Source: an uncultured Caulobacter sp.
Lineage (GTDB): Bacteria; Pseudomonadota; Alphaproteobacteria; Caulobacterales; Caulobacteraceae
Direction: 5' to 3'
Assembly (NCBI RefSeq): GCF_937900395.1
Contig: NZ_CALCDX010000045.1
Location: 1-64,000, forward strand
Length of the DNA: 64,000 nucleotides
Shown here: in pieces, positions 36,963 through 46,230 of the stretch
Layout of the letters: each line of letters begins with the position of its first letter
How positions within the stretch are numbered: the first letter of the stretch is position 1
Notes under the pieces: generated by a model
Databases searched by the model: none
The model's input: the letters and a program-made list of their open reading frames with translations, nothing else
What the model was told of the DNA's origin: nothing
Position numbers and translations under genes: made by a program

Positions 36963-39900
36963 TCAGAGCTTCCAGTCGAAGCTGAGGCTGATGTAGCGGC
37001 CGTTCTCGATGTAGTCGCGGATGCCGCCCTTGGCCTTGCCGAAGGTGTACCAGTAGGTGTGGCTGTCCAGGGCGTTCTGCACCTTGAGCGTCGCGGCCAT
37101 CCGGTCGTTGAAGTGACGGCGGACCATCAGGTCGACGAACTTGTAGTCCTGCTCGTAAGGATCGTTGCCGTAGTCCTCGATGTCCTCGAGCGACTCCGAT
37201 TGGTAGCTGTAGGAGACATAGGCCTCCCAACCGTTGCGCTCCCAGAAGACTTCCAGATTGGCCAGGCGCTCTGGCGTTTCCATCAGCGGCAGCTCCAGGC
37301 CGGCCGGATGCCAGCTGATGCCGGTCACGGCGCGGGCGCGCTGGAAGGTCATGTTAGCCGCCACCCCTAGACCGTCGAACGGCGCTGGCAGCCAATGCAG
37401 GATCTGGCGAGCGTTGAACTCCACGCCGGTCACCTTGGCGGACTTGCCGTTCATCGGCGTGGAGACGTCGACGCCGGTTCCGTCGGTGTAATTCTCCGTC
37501 GTGCCGTCCTGGATGACGCTGGACGAGGATCGGAACAGGAAGTTGCGGATGTCCTTGTGGAACAGGCCGACCGAATAGGCGCCGGTCTTGCCGTTGTACC
37601 ATTCCAGCGAGGCGTCGTAGTTGACCGCCTTCATCGGCTTGAGGTTTGGATTGCCGGTGGTGACGCTCTCGAGAACCCACTTGTCCTTGGGATCGGTCTT
37701 GCCGTCGCCGTTCGGGTCGGTGTTGTAGCCGTATGACTTGGCCGAGCTCATCCGGTTGATGTCCGGCCGCGAGAAGCTGGTCCAGATCGCTCCGCGCAGG
37801 ATCAGGTCGTCGCGGAACTTGTAGTTCGTGTGGATCGACGGCAGCACGTTGACGAAGTCGGACTTGTCGCGCGTGAAGGTGTCGCCCTTCAGCGGGTCTT
37901 CGAGCCAAGCCTGGATGTCGTTTTCCGTGCGCTCGACGCGCGCGCCGGCGATCACCTCGGCCTTGCCGAATTGCGCCTTGGCCATCGCATAGCCGGCCAA
38001 GATGGTCTCCTTATAGTTCCAGGTGTCCTCGTTGGAGACTTCCGCCGCGTCCGGCGACGTGGCCAGGCCGCTGAAGAACGCAGACTTGCCGTCCTGGGCC
38101 TTGCGCAGTTCGGCCATCATCTTGTCGGTGTCGATCGTGACGCCCAGGCGGTATTGGCCCGAATAGACGCCGCCAAACAGGCTGTCGATCGACGTTCCAA
38201 AGTAGGGTGCGAAGTCGGCCATCGTGCCGCTGCGGGTCAGGTCGATGAAGCTGCCGCCGGTCTTGCGACGCTCCGACACCGACATCTTCACGCCCGCCTT
38301 CAGCTCGCGCAGCCAGTCGCTGGAGGGCGCGTAGGCCAGGTTGAACTGGGCCTGCTTGAGCGTCTCCTCATTCTCACCGAAGCCCGCGGTCATACTCGAA
38401 TACTTGAAGGCGGCCGGGTCTTGAACAGCGGCCATGCCCGCGGCGTTCAGCACCCACTTGGGAAAGCGAGGGTCGCCGGCGGTCGAGACGAACACGCCCT
38501 TATTGCCCAGCCAGTCATAGGCGTCGGTGCGGAACTGCAGCTCGAACTCGTCTTTGATGTTGTCGCGCGAGTTGGAGTACGAGACGTCGTAGTCGATGGT
38601 CAGGTCGCCAAACCGGCTCTTGCCGCCCACCGTCGCCGAGCCGAGCACGCCCTCGGTCGAGCCGCCTTCCCAGTAGCGACGCAGCCGGAAGCCTTGCGGA
38701 TCCCAGAGGCCCGAAGCGCCGTCCAGGCTGTAGAAGCTCTTGGTCTTGCGATCGGCGTCGGTGATCCGGCCGTCCTTGTTCTGATCGACGATGTCGTTGA
38801 CCGAGTAGCTGTAGACGCGCACGCCGTTCTCGACGCCGACCACCGCCTTGTCGGGCGTCATCAGGTCGGTGCGCGACTTGTCCTTCTGGACCAGACGCTC
38901 GGAAATGCGGTCGGCGTAGTTGCGGAAGTTCAGCCGGTTACGGAATTCGGTCTCGTCATAGACGTTGTACTGACCGCGCAGGTGGACTTCGTGGTCGGCG
39001 TTGCGCCAGTCGAGCGAGGCGTTGAGACCCTTGCGCTCGACCTTGGTTTCGCCGGCCGACAGCTCGACGCCGAGCGTCTGGAAGGTCGAAGTGTCGAAGT
39101 CTCGCGACTTGTTGGTGGCGAACCAACGGGCGGGCATGTCGTCGCCCGATCCGCCGACCTGCTCGAACTGCGAGTTGCGGCGCGAATAGCTGGCGGTGAC
39201 GAACAGCCCGAGGTTCTCGTTGAACTGCCGGCCGAAGGCGACCTGCGCCTCGCCGGACTTTTTCCGGTCGCGCTTGTCCAGCATCGTGCCTTCCAGCGAC
39301 ACCGCCAGATGGGTGGGATCGAAATCGAAGGCGGTCGGGGTGCGGATCTCGACCGAGCCGCCCAGGGCGTCGCCGTCCATGTTGGGCAGGATCGACTTGA
39401 ACACGGTGATCGAGTCGACGCCGGCGGCGGGCAGGAAGCTCAAACGCACGCCGCGATAGAAGTTGTCGCCGGGCGAGCCCATGCCGCCCAGGCGCACGCC
39501 GTTGACCGAATAGGTGTTGTACTCGGTGGCCAGGCCGCGGATCGAGATGCGATCGCCCTCGCCCGTCGTATGGTTGCGGACCGCCGAGACGCCCGGCAGG
39601 CGCGCCACCGCCTCGGTCAGGTTGGCCGACGGCAACTTGCCCATGTCGTTGGCGCTGACCACGTCGGTGATCATGTCGGCGTCGCGCTTGGCGTCGAGCG
39701 ATTTGCGCAGACCGGCCGCGTAGCCGACGACGATCAGCTGGTCGACCTCATCGGCGGCGGCCAAAGGGCGCTCACGCAGCACCACGGCCCCGTTGATGAC
39801 CTCGACCGTCAGCGGCGCGGCGGAAAGCATCTGCTTCAGCGCCTCTTCGGCGCGCATGCGCCCATCGACGGCCGTCGACTGGCGGCCGCGGGTCAGCGCC

Positions 39901-40094
39901 GGATCGGCGGAAATGGCGACGCCCGAAATCCGCGAGAACGCCATCAGCGCCGCGCCGAGGTCCTGGGCGGGAATATCGAAGCGGGCCTCGGCGGCCAACG
40001 GCGCGACAGGCGCGCTCTGCGCCAAGGCCTCGCCGGCCCCCGCCGCCATCGAAAGCGCCGCCACGGCGGCCAGAAGTCGAGACTTGTAGCTCAT
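36963..40094 (-). CDS. TonB-dependent receptor with STN domain, module 2
   Basis: Outer-membrane receptor of 1043 residues from ATG 40094 (GGGGGCG ribosome binding site). Signal peptide (EALAQ near 26), STN domain (about 38-110), plug (LIVVGYAAGLRKSL, LTEAVARLPGVSAVRN) and barrel are clear. Two EF-hand-like calcium loops lie in predicted barrel loops: DQNKDGRITDADR near residue 435 and DPNGDGKTDPKDK near 791. The end is FDWKL, with Leu in place of the usual terminal Phe. It is divergent from ECF 2/FecR 2 and followed by the phosphatase and glycerophosphodiesterase, so a calcium-dependent phosphoester ligand is a reasonable guess. Confidence 0.93.
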   Translation of the reverse strand: MSYKSRLLAAVAALSMAAGAGEALAQSAPVAPLAAEARFDIPAQDLGAALMAFSRISGVAISADPALTRGRQSTAVDGRMRAEEALKQMLSAAPLTVEVINGAVVLRERPLAAADEVDQLIVVGYAAGLRKSLDAKRDADMITDVVSANDMGKLPSANLTEAVARLPGVSAVRNHTTGEGDRISIRGLATEYNTYSVNGVRLGGMGSPGDNFYRGVRLSFLPAAGVDSITVFKSILPNMDGDALGGSVEIRTPTAFDFDPTHLAVSLEGTMLDKRDRKKSGEAQVAFGRQFNENLGLFVTASYSRRNSQFEQVGGSGDDMPARWFATNKSRDFDTSTFQTLGVELSAGETKVERKGLNASLDWRNADHEVHLRGQYNVYDETEFRNRLNFRNYADRISERLVQKDKSRTDLMTPDKAVVGVENGVRVYSYSVNDIVDQNKDGRITDADRKTKSFYSLDGASGLWDPQGFRLRRYWEGGSTEGVLGSATVGGKSRFGDLTIDYDVSYSNSRDNIKDEFELQFRTDAYDWLGNKGVFVSTAGDPRFPKWVLNAAGMAAVQDPAAFKYSSMTAGFGENEETLKQAQFNLAYAPSSDWLRELKAGVKMSVSERRKTGGSFIDLTRSGTMADFAPYFGTSIDSLFGGVYSGQYRLGVTIDTDKMMAELRKAQDGKSAFFSGLATSPDAAEVSNEDTWNYKETILAGYAMAKAQFGKAEVIAGARVERTENDIQAWLEDPLKGDTFTRDKSDFVNVLPSIHTNYKFRDDLILRGAIWTSFSRPDINRMSSAKSYGYNTDPNGDGKTDPKDKWVLESVTTGNPNLKPMKAVNYDASLEWYNGKTGAYSVGLFHKDIRNFLFRSSSSVIQDGTTENYTDGTGVDVSTPMNGKSAKVTGVEFNARQILHWLPAPFDGLGVAANMTFQRARAVTGISWHPAGLELPLMETPERLANLEVFWERNGWEAYVSYSYQSESLEDIEDYGNDPYEQDYKFVDLMVRRHFNDRMAATLKVQNALDSHTYWYTFGKAKGGIRDYIENGRYISLSFDWKL

Positions 40095-40388
40095 CAAACG
40101 CCCCCAGAACCTTGAGCCCGTTTTTCGGGTCTCGAACGGGGTAGACAGCGTCCGCGGCAAGATCAGACAGGCGTCGTAAAACTTTTATTTTTCTACGGGA
40201 GGCGAGACAGACATCCGAAACGATGAGATATTATCCCTTCACTGACGAATATTGTAACTATGGTCCCCGCAATGGTATTTTCACTCGGGTCCATTCGAGG
40301 CGAGCTTCACAAAACTGCCGTACAGTTCGGCTAACGCCGCCGCTGATCGAGCCCGCCTTCGGGGCGCGGCGAGGCCTGGAATCCGGGG
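40095..40388. promoter_or_regulatory. Divergent promoter region of module 2
   Basis: About 294 bases between TBDT 2 (minus) and ECF 2 (plus). It is AT-rich in its centre (runs such as AAAACTTTTATTTTTC) and holds three AGACAG hexamers at 40143, 40165 and 40205, the first two spaced by two helical turns. It should carry promoters for both directions, one presumably dependent on ECF 2. No consensus could be assigned by eye. Confidence 0.5.
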
Positions 40389-40892
40389 ATGGCTCAGAAC
40401 GAACCCGTGCCGGTCTTCGAGACCGTGCGCGCGCACGAGACGCGGCTGAAGGCCTATGCGCGCCGCCGCGGCGCCGACGGCCACGAAGCCGAGGATCTGT
40501 TTCAAGAGACGGTGCTGCGCCTTCTGCAGCGGGCGCGCCGTGCGCCCCTGCTCAATCCCCTCGCCTATGCGTTTCGCGTGCTCGACAACCTCATGCGCGA
40601 CCGTCGCCAGGGCCCCAGCTTCGAGGCTTTGGACGATGCCGAGGCTTGCGAGCAGCCGGGACCGGTCGCTCTTCTGGAGGGACGGGAATTGGCCGAAGCG
40701 TTCTCTCGCGCGATCGCTAACATGCCGAGGCTGCGCCGAGAGGTCTATTTGAGGCGACGCCTGGACGGCCAAGCCTATGAACGCATCGCGCTCGACCTGC
40801 GCCTGACGCCCGAGGCCGTCCAAAAGCACTACAGCCGCGCGTCGGCGACCCTACGCAAGGTCCATCAGGACGCCGCGCGGGGCGAAGGATAG
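40389..40892 (+). CDS. ECF sigma factor (FecI-like), module 2
   Basis: A 167-residue ECF sigma factor with region 2 (GHEAEDLFQETVLRLLQRAR) and region 4 (LRREVYLRRRLDGQAYERIA, then LRLTPEAVQKHYSRASATL). It is followed six bases later by fecR and is divergent from TBDT 2, the arrangement expected for a receptor-controlled sigma factor whose target lies across the shared promoter region. Confidence 0.9.
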   Translation: MAQNEPVPVFETVRAHETRLKAYARRRGADGHEAEDLFQETVLRLLQRARRAPLLNPLAYAFRVLDNLMRDRRQGPSFEALDDAEACEQPGPVALLEGRELAEAFSRAIANMPRLRREVYLRRRLDGQAYERIALDLRLTPEAVQKHYSRASATLRKVHQDAARGEG

Positions 40893-40897
40893 ACCGC

Positions 40898-41854
40898 ATG
40901 CGCGACACCCCATTCGACAGCATCGATGATCGCCAGGCGGCGCTTTGGGCCGATCGTCTCCTCTCCGGCGTCCTCCCCCGCCCGGAGGCCTTGAAGCTAG
41001 AGGCCTGGCTGGCGGCCCATCCGCGCCGCAAAGTCTTGCTGGCGGCGCACCGCGATTTGATCGCCTCGCCATCACTGCATCAGGCCATGGTCGGCGCCCG
41101 CGCGAGCTCCCCGATCAAGACGCGGCCTCGCAGGCAGGGCATGACGATCTGGGCTCTGGCCGGCGTCACGGCGGCCGCCGCGTGCGTCGTCGCGATCGGC
41201 GTCTGGCCCCGCCCCGCCCTAAAGCTCGAGACCCCTCAGGGCCGACGGCAGATCGAGGTGCTGGCCGACGGCTCCAGCATGACCCTGAACGGCGATACCG
41301 AGGCGCGCGTGGCCTTGGCGCGACGCGCGCGGGATGTGCGTCTGGATCGCGGCGAGGCCTTCTTCAAGGTCGCCCACGATCCGTCCCGTCCGTTCACCGT
41401 CCATGCGCGCGACGCATCCGTCACGGCGTTGGGCACCGCCTTCAACGTCAACCGGCTCTCGGACGCCACCGAGGTCACCGTGCGCGAGGGCAAGGTGAGG
41501 GTTGTCTCGGCCGCCGCGCCCAACCGATCGGTAGTCGTCGTGGCCGGCGAGAGCGTCAGGGTCTCCGCGCGCGGGATCGAAGGGCGGCTCCGCTTCAATT
41601 CCGCCGCCGCCGACGACTGGCGCAGCGGCTGGATCGAGCTGAACAACGGCCGGCTCGGCGATCTGGTGATCGAACTCAATCGCGCCAACGCCCGCCAGCC
41701 GCTCCGACTGGGCGGGCCGGCGCTGGCCGATCTTCGCCTGACCGGGCGGTTCCGAGCGACCGCCCCGCGTGAGACGGCGCAACTGGTGGCGGCGACCCAT
41801 GGCCTTACGCTACGCGAAGGAACTGACGGGATCGTCCTGACCCCTCCGAACTGA
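40898..41854 (+). CDS. FecR-family anti-sigma/sensor protein, module 2
   Basis: A 318-residue protein with the DUF4880-like cytoplasmic part (RQAALWADRLLSGVLPRPEA), one membrane helix (about residues 83-105, WALAGVTAAAACVVAIGV) and the FecR domain (LADGSSMTLNGDTEARV, GEAFFKVAHDPSRPFTVHA, GTAFNVNR). The end domain includes LRLTGRFRATAPRETAQLV. It probably holds ECF 2 inactive until TBDT 2 is loaded. It is convergent with the pectinesterase gene 17 bases away. Confidence 0.91.
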   Translation: MRDTPFDSIDDRQAALWADRLLSGVLPRPEALKLEAWLAAHPRRKVLLAAHRDLIASPSLHQAMVGARASSPIKTRPRRQGMTIWALAGVTAAAACVVAIGVWPRPALKLETPQGRRQIEVLADGSSMTLNGDTEARVALARRARDVRLDRGEAFFKVAHDPSRPFTVHARDASVTALGTAFNVNRLSDATEVTVREGKVRVVSAAAPNRSVVVVAGESVRVSARGIEGRLRFNSAAADDWRSGWIELNNGRLGDLVIELNRANARQPLRLGGPALADLRLTGRFRATAPRETAQLVAATHGLTLREGTDGIVLTPPN

Positions 41855-41871
41855 CCTGCCGGAGACAGCGC

Positions 41872-42972
41872 CTAGCGAGCGGCGGACGAGACCAGGCTCG
41901 CCGCTTCGGCCGCGGACAACCAGCGTCCACGCCTGAACGTCCCCGCGCCGCCAGGCCCGGAAAGGCGAAACTGCGAGAACCGGGCGTCCTCGGGCTGCAG
42001 CATGGTGCGCGGGTTGCCGTCCTTGCCGGTGTACCACATCTGCGTCCATCCCTCCGGCGCGATATGGTCGTCCAGCCAGCAGTCGATAAAGGCGGACATG
42101 CCGACATACTTGGGATCGCCATAACGACCGTCGGGAAACTGGCTCGAAGGCCGCCAGGGACGGCCGAGATACACCGAACCCGGCTTGGTCCCGGCCTCCT
42201 TGGTGAGACGGCACTGGTGGAAGACAAAGCCGACGGGCTGGTCGATCGGCGTGCTGGGCGCGACGATGTAGCCCTCGACGGGATCGACCGGGCGGGGCTG
42301 CGAGCGAATCTCGCAACCGCGGAACAAAGCCCGCCCCGCGCCAAAGATGAAGTCGTAGCTGCCGGTGATCAGGCAGCGTTCGAACAGGCTGGCGCCGGCG
42401 TCTGGAAAAAGGGTGTCCTGATAGCCCAGGATATTCACGTCGCTCAGGCGCGCGCGGTCGGAGCCCTTGTCCAGCATCAGGGCGACAGCCTGCGGGCCCG
42501 CGCCGTCGTGCGAGTGCAGCCCGCCGGGCTTGGACATCTCGGCCAGGCCGTCAAAAGCGTTCTGGATCGTCAGATGGCTGGCGGCGAAGTCCGGCGCCCG
42601 CACGAACAGGGTCGGCGTCCGGAACGTGCCCCAGCGCTTGCCGTCCGGCGCGGTCAAGCCCGAGGCGGCCAGGTGGCTGATCACCGAGCCCTTGCGGTCC
42701 TCGCCCACCAGATGGACGAAGGGCTTGTCGATGACGACCTGCTCGTCCCAGACGCCTCGCGTGACCAAGATGCGGAACGGCCTGGCCCCCTTCGCCGGAG
42801 CCGCCGCCACCGCCGCCGAAAGGCTGCCATAGGCCGGCGCGGAGACGGGAGGCTTCCCCTCCCCCCGCCACAGCACCGCGTCATAGCGCCGGGCGGCGAA
42901 GGCGGAACCGCCGGAAGCCAGCAGAGCCGCGCCCGCCAGAACGCCTCGGCGCGAAGGGAGCATCGTCGACAT
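41872..42972 (-). CDS. Pectinesterase-like enzyme, module 3
   Basis: A 366-residue carbohydrate esterase family 8 enzyme that would remove methyl esters from pectin in the periplasm. SRRGVLAGAALLASGG is a Tat-type signal. The right-handed beta-helix carries the active-site motifs: the first Asp in LGYQDTLF near residue 185, the second in GSYDFIFGAG near 207 and the Arg-Trp pair in LGRPWRPSS near 268. ATG 42972 is chosen for its AGGTGG ribosome binding site. It follows TBDT 3 in the same direction, which suggests that receptor module 3 handles pectic oligosaccharides and not phosphoesters. Confidence 0.88.
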   Translation of the reverse strand: MSTMLPSRRGVLAGAALLASGGSAFAARRYDAVLWRGEGKPPVSAPAYGSLSAAVAAAPAKGARPFRILVTRGVWDEQVVIDKPFVHLVGEDRKGSVISHLAASGLTAPDGKRWGTFRTPTLFVRAPDFAASHLTIQNAFDGLAEMSKPGGLHSHDGAGPQAVALMLDKGSDRARLSDVNILGYQDTLFPDAGASLFERCLITGSYDFIFGAGRALFRGCEIRSQPRPVDPVEGYIVAPSTPIDQPVGFVFHQCRLTKEAGTKPGSVYLGRPWRPSSQFPDGRYGDPKYVGMSAFIDCWLDDHIAPEGWTQMWYTGKDGNPRTMLQPEDARFSQFRLSGPGGAGTFRRGRWLSAAEAASLVSSAAR

Positions 42973-43048
42973 GAAGTCCACCTGCGAAAAGGGCGGGCGC
43001 CGGCAGGGGAGGCCGCCGACGCCCAGATTCCTCGGGAGGAGGAATGGC

Positions 43049-46000
43049 CTAGAAGGAGTAGCGCAACCCGAAATTGAACTGCCGGCCCGTGTGCGAATAG
43101 ACGTAGACGCTGTTGCGGACGCTGTCGGTGTACTGATCGTTGAACTCGTCCGTGAGGTTCAGCCCTTCGAAGGTCAGCTTCAGACGCTTGTTGATCGCAT
43201 AGGAAGCCGAGGCGTCGACGGTGGTCGTCGAGCGCACGCCGTCGATGTCGTTGGTGCTGGTGCCGCTGGGGACAGCGGTCAGGTACTTGTCGCGATAGGC
43301 GGCCGAGACGCGGGCGCTGAACTTCTCGTCTTCATAGTAGAGCGTCGCGTTGAAGGCGTTCTTCGACAGGCCGACGAGATCGTTCTGCACGAAGCCGGTC
43401 GGCGACCGCGCCGAGATGTAGTCGATCTTGGAGTCGACCAGCGTCACGTTGAAGATCGCGCCGGTGTTGCGCAGCAGGCCCGGCAGGAAGCTGAAAGGCT
43501 GCTGGTAGCTGATCTCGACGCCCTTCAGCGGCCCGCCCTCGGTGTTCACCGGCTGGCTGAACAAGAAGGTGTCGCTGGGCGAAACGCCAAGGCCGTCCAG
43601 CAAGCTGACCGGCAGGCCCGAGGCGTTGAACGGCTGGGAGATCCGCGAGGTCTGAATGTAGCTCTCGATGTCCTTGTAGAAGAGGCCGACCGACAGCAGG
43701 GCGTCCTTGGCGAAGTACCATTCGGCCGACAGGTCATAGGTCGTGGCGCGGATAGGCTTCAGGTACGGATTGCCGGAGCTGACGCTGAACACGCCGACCG
43801 TCGACAGGCTGCCGCCGGGCGTCAGGCTGCCGAGGTTCGGACGGGTCATGACCTTGGCCGCGCCGAAGCGCAGCAGAAAGTCGGGCGTGACCTCGGCCGT
43901 CAGGTTCAGGGCCGGCAGGACATCGTCATAGTCACGCTCGACCGTCGTCTGCTGAGCCGCGCCGGCCACCAGCTGATAGCCGGTCGAGCTCTGCTCGGTC
44001 TTCACGTAGCGCACGCCGATATCGCCGCGGATCGGCCAGGCCAGGCGGTCGGTCTGGAAGTCCAGCTGGGCGTAGGCGGCGCTGTCCTTCTCCTCGACGC
44101 TGCGGATGTTGCCGCGCGCGTTGGAATTGGTGGCGCCCGAAAGCTCGAACAGGCCCTTGCCGCTATAGATGTCGAACAGCTTGGCGAAGGCGTCGAGGTC
44201 CGGAGCCGCCCAACGGGTGGGAATACCCGACGCGCCCAGGCCATCGCCAAAGCCCGAGACCATCTTGGTCAGGCTCGAGAGCGTGACGCCGGCGGGCAGG
44301 GTCGGAACGACGGACTCATTGACCCGCGCCTGCGCCCAGGAGTCGAAGTTGTACGTCTTGAAATTGACCCCGACCTTCAGCGACAGGCTGTCGTTGAGGC
44401 GGTAGTCGCCGTCCAGCTGGGCCGTGGCGATCTTGTTGGTCACGCCCTGCGGCCGCAGGCGGATCTCCGACCGCGCGGCGCCGAAGTTGTAGGCCAGCGG
44501 ATCGGTGACATCGAAACCGAAGTTCATCGACGGCAGCTTGGCGTTGTTGCGATAGTCGTACGAGAAGCCGTCCGCGTTCTCGCGGTTCAGGATCACCGTG
44601 GTCTGGATCGGATTGTCGAAGTCCGACTTCGAGAAGCCCACCAAGCCGCTCAGCTTGAAGCGGTCGCCGAACTCGTGTTCGGCCGTGAAGGTCGCCTGGC
44701 TGTATTTGGTGTCGAGCTTGTCGAAGCGAGTCTCGCTCTCGACATCGACATCGTCGAACAGGCCATAGACCATGTCGCCCTTGGCGTTGACCACGCCATC
44801 GCGAACGATGATCTCGGGGCGGCCGCCTTGCGAGGCGTTGCGGGCGAAGGACAGGGCCTCCAGCCAGTTCTCCTCGCGCGTCGCCTTGAAATCCGAATAG
44901 AGGACGTCGAGGCCGATCAGGGTGCGATCGTCGGGCCGCATCTGGAACGAGCCGGTGAGCCCCAGGCGCTCCTGGTTGTGGGTCAGGCGGCCATAGCGCG
45001 GGAAGCGCGGGGTGAAGACCGTGGCTGAGCTGGCTTGGGCGAAGGGCGAGGCCTTGTTGAAGCCGCCCACTTCCGTGCCGTTCAGCCAGCCGCCCGAGCC
45101 GTGGCCCTCTTCCAGCAGCTCACGCTTGGTGTAGGCCACCGAGACCAGAGCGCCGAGTTTACCGTCGAACCAGGTGTTCGAGGCCAAGACCGCCAGGCGC
45201 GGGTCCCAGGACTTGGAGAGGTCGTTGTAGCCTTCTTGAGCCGAGACCACGAGGGTCGCGCCCTTGTAGTCGAATGGCCGCCCGGTCTGCAGGTCGACCG
45301 TCGCGCCCAGCGAGCCCTCCTCGGTCTGGGCTGAGGCGGTCTTGCGCACCGTGATGCTGTTGAAGAGCTCCGAGGCGAAGACGTTGAAGTCGAAGGCGCG
45401 GTTGCGGTTGGCGCCGCCCGAGCTGTCGGTGCCGCTGGTGGTGCTCTGCCCCTCGACGCCGTTGATCCGCACACGGGTGAACTGCGGGCCAAGGCCGCGG
45501 ACGGTGATCTGGCGGCCCTCGCCGGCGTCGCGGGCGATCGAGACGCCCGGCACGCGCTGGATCGACTCGGCGAGGTTGGCGTCCGGGAAGTCGGCGATGT
45601 CCTCGGCCTTGATGACGTCCACGACACCGCTCGCGCGGCGCTTGATGTTCATGGCGCTCTGCAGGCTGGCGCGGAAGCCGGTGACGACGATCTCCTCGAC
45701 CTCGGCCGCGGCTTCGGGCTCCTGGGCCGCGACGGGCGCGGCGGCCTGGGCGGCGATCAGCGGCGCGGGGGCGGTGGAGGCCAGTTGCAGCGAGGCCGTC
45801 TGGCCCAGCACCGCGGTGCGGCCATTGTTGGAGACGACGGTCAGGTCGGCGCCGCGCAGCAGCCGCGCCAGGCCTTCCTCAACCGTATAGGCGCCGCGCA
45901 CGGCGTTGACGCGCTTGCCCTGCACCGCGCCCTGCGGCGCCAGAATCTGCAGCTCGGCCTGTTTGCCGAACTGGGGAATGCCGGTGACGGCGGGCTGCTC

Positions 46001-46117
46001 GGCCACGTCGAACTTGCGCACCTGGGCCTGAGCGCTGGCGGCGGCCAGCACGGCGGTCGCACCGGCGGCGAGCATCAGATAGGATTTGGTGTTGTGGTTG
46101 CGCAGCGACGTCCGCAT
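43049..46117 (-). CDS. TonB-dependent receptor with STN domain, module 3
   Basis: Outer-membrane receptor of 1022 residues. Signal peptide (ending SAQAQ near residue 32), STN domain (about 42-110: LQILAPQGAVQGKRVNAVRG, then GLARLLRGADLTVVS), TonB-box-like EEIVVTGF near 142, plug (LAESIQRVPGVSIARD, VRGLGPQFTRVRINGVEG) and a barrel that ends with terminal Phe (FGLRYSF). GGGAGGGG precedes ATG 46117. It is the third gene of ECF3-FecR3-TBDT3 and the pectinesterase follows. A short hairpin (ATTCCTC/GAGGAAT, 43027-43045) lies four bases after its stop. Confidence 0.93.
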   Translation of the reverse strand: MRTSLRNHNTKSYLMLAAGATAVLAAASAQAQVRKFDVAEQPAVTGIPQFGKQAELQILAPQGAVQGKRVNAVRGAYTVEEGLARLLRGADLTVVSNNGRTAVLGQTASLQLASTAPAPLIAAQAAAPVAAQEPEAAAEVEEIVVTGFRASLQSAMNIKRRASGVVDVIKAEDIADFPDANLAESIQRVPGVSIARDAGEGRQITVRGLGPQFTRVRINGVEGQSTTSGTDSSGGANRNRAFDFNVFASELFNSITVRKTASAQTEEGSLGATVDLQTGRPFDYKGATLVVSAQEGYNDLSKSWDPRLAVLASNTWFDGKLGALVSVAYTKRELLEEGHGSGGWLNGTEVGGFNKASPFAQASSATVFTPRFPRYGRLTHNQERLGLTGSFQMRPDDRTLIGLDVLYSDFKATREENWLEALSFARNASQGGRPEIIVRDGVVNAKGDMVYGLFDDVDVESETRFDKLDTKYSQATFTAEHEFGDRFKLSGLVGFSKSDFDNPIQTTVILNRENADGFSYDYRNNAKLPSMNFGFDVTDPLAYNFGAARSEIRLRPQGVTNKIATAQLDGDYRLNDSLSLKVGVNFKTYNFDSWAQARVNESVVPTLPAGVTLSSLTKMVSGFGDGLGASGIPTRWAAPDLDAFAKLFDIYSGKGLFELSGATNSNARGNIRSVEEKDSAAYAQLDFQTDRLAWPIRGDIGVRYVKTEQSSTGYQLVAGAAQQTTVERDYDDVLPALNLTAEVTPDFLLRFGAAKVMTRPNLGSLTPGGSLSTVGVFSVSSGNPYLKPIRATTYDLSAEWYFAKDALLSVGLFYKDIESYIQTSRISQPFNASGLPVSLLDGLGVSPSDTFLFSQPVNTEGGPLKGVEISYQQPFSFLPGLLRNTGAIFNVTLVDSKIDYISARSPTGFVQNDLVGLSKNAFNATLYYEDEKFSARVSAAYRDKYLTAVPSGTSTNDIDGVRSTTTVDASASYAINKRLKLTFEGLNLTDEFNDQYTDSVRNSVYVYSHTGRQFNFGLRYSF

Positions 46118-46230
46118 GCGGCCCCTCCCTCTAGGTGTTGTTAGAGCGGCGCTTCTGGGAGCGCCTGCCTGGAGCGATGAACCGGAAACCGGTTTCCGTC
46201 AGCAGCCGCACAAAAATTTTCGAAGGGACG

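Noticed and set aside
37830..40115. 761-codon plus-strand frame opposite TBDT 2
   Set aside because: Same reason: third-position GC bias keeps the antisense frame open; the composition is unlike a folded protein.
40143..40210. Three AGACAG repeats as Pho boxes or sigma binding sites
   Set aside because: They lack the TGACAG core and the 11-base spacing of Pho boxes; only two are in phase.
42971..45028. 685-codon plus-strand frame opposite TBDT 3
   Set aside because: Antisense shadow of the receptor gene, without a ribosome binding site or recognisable motif.
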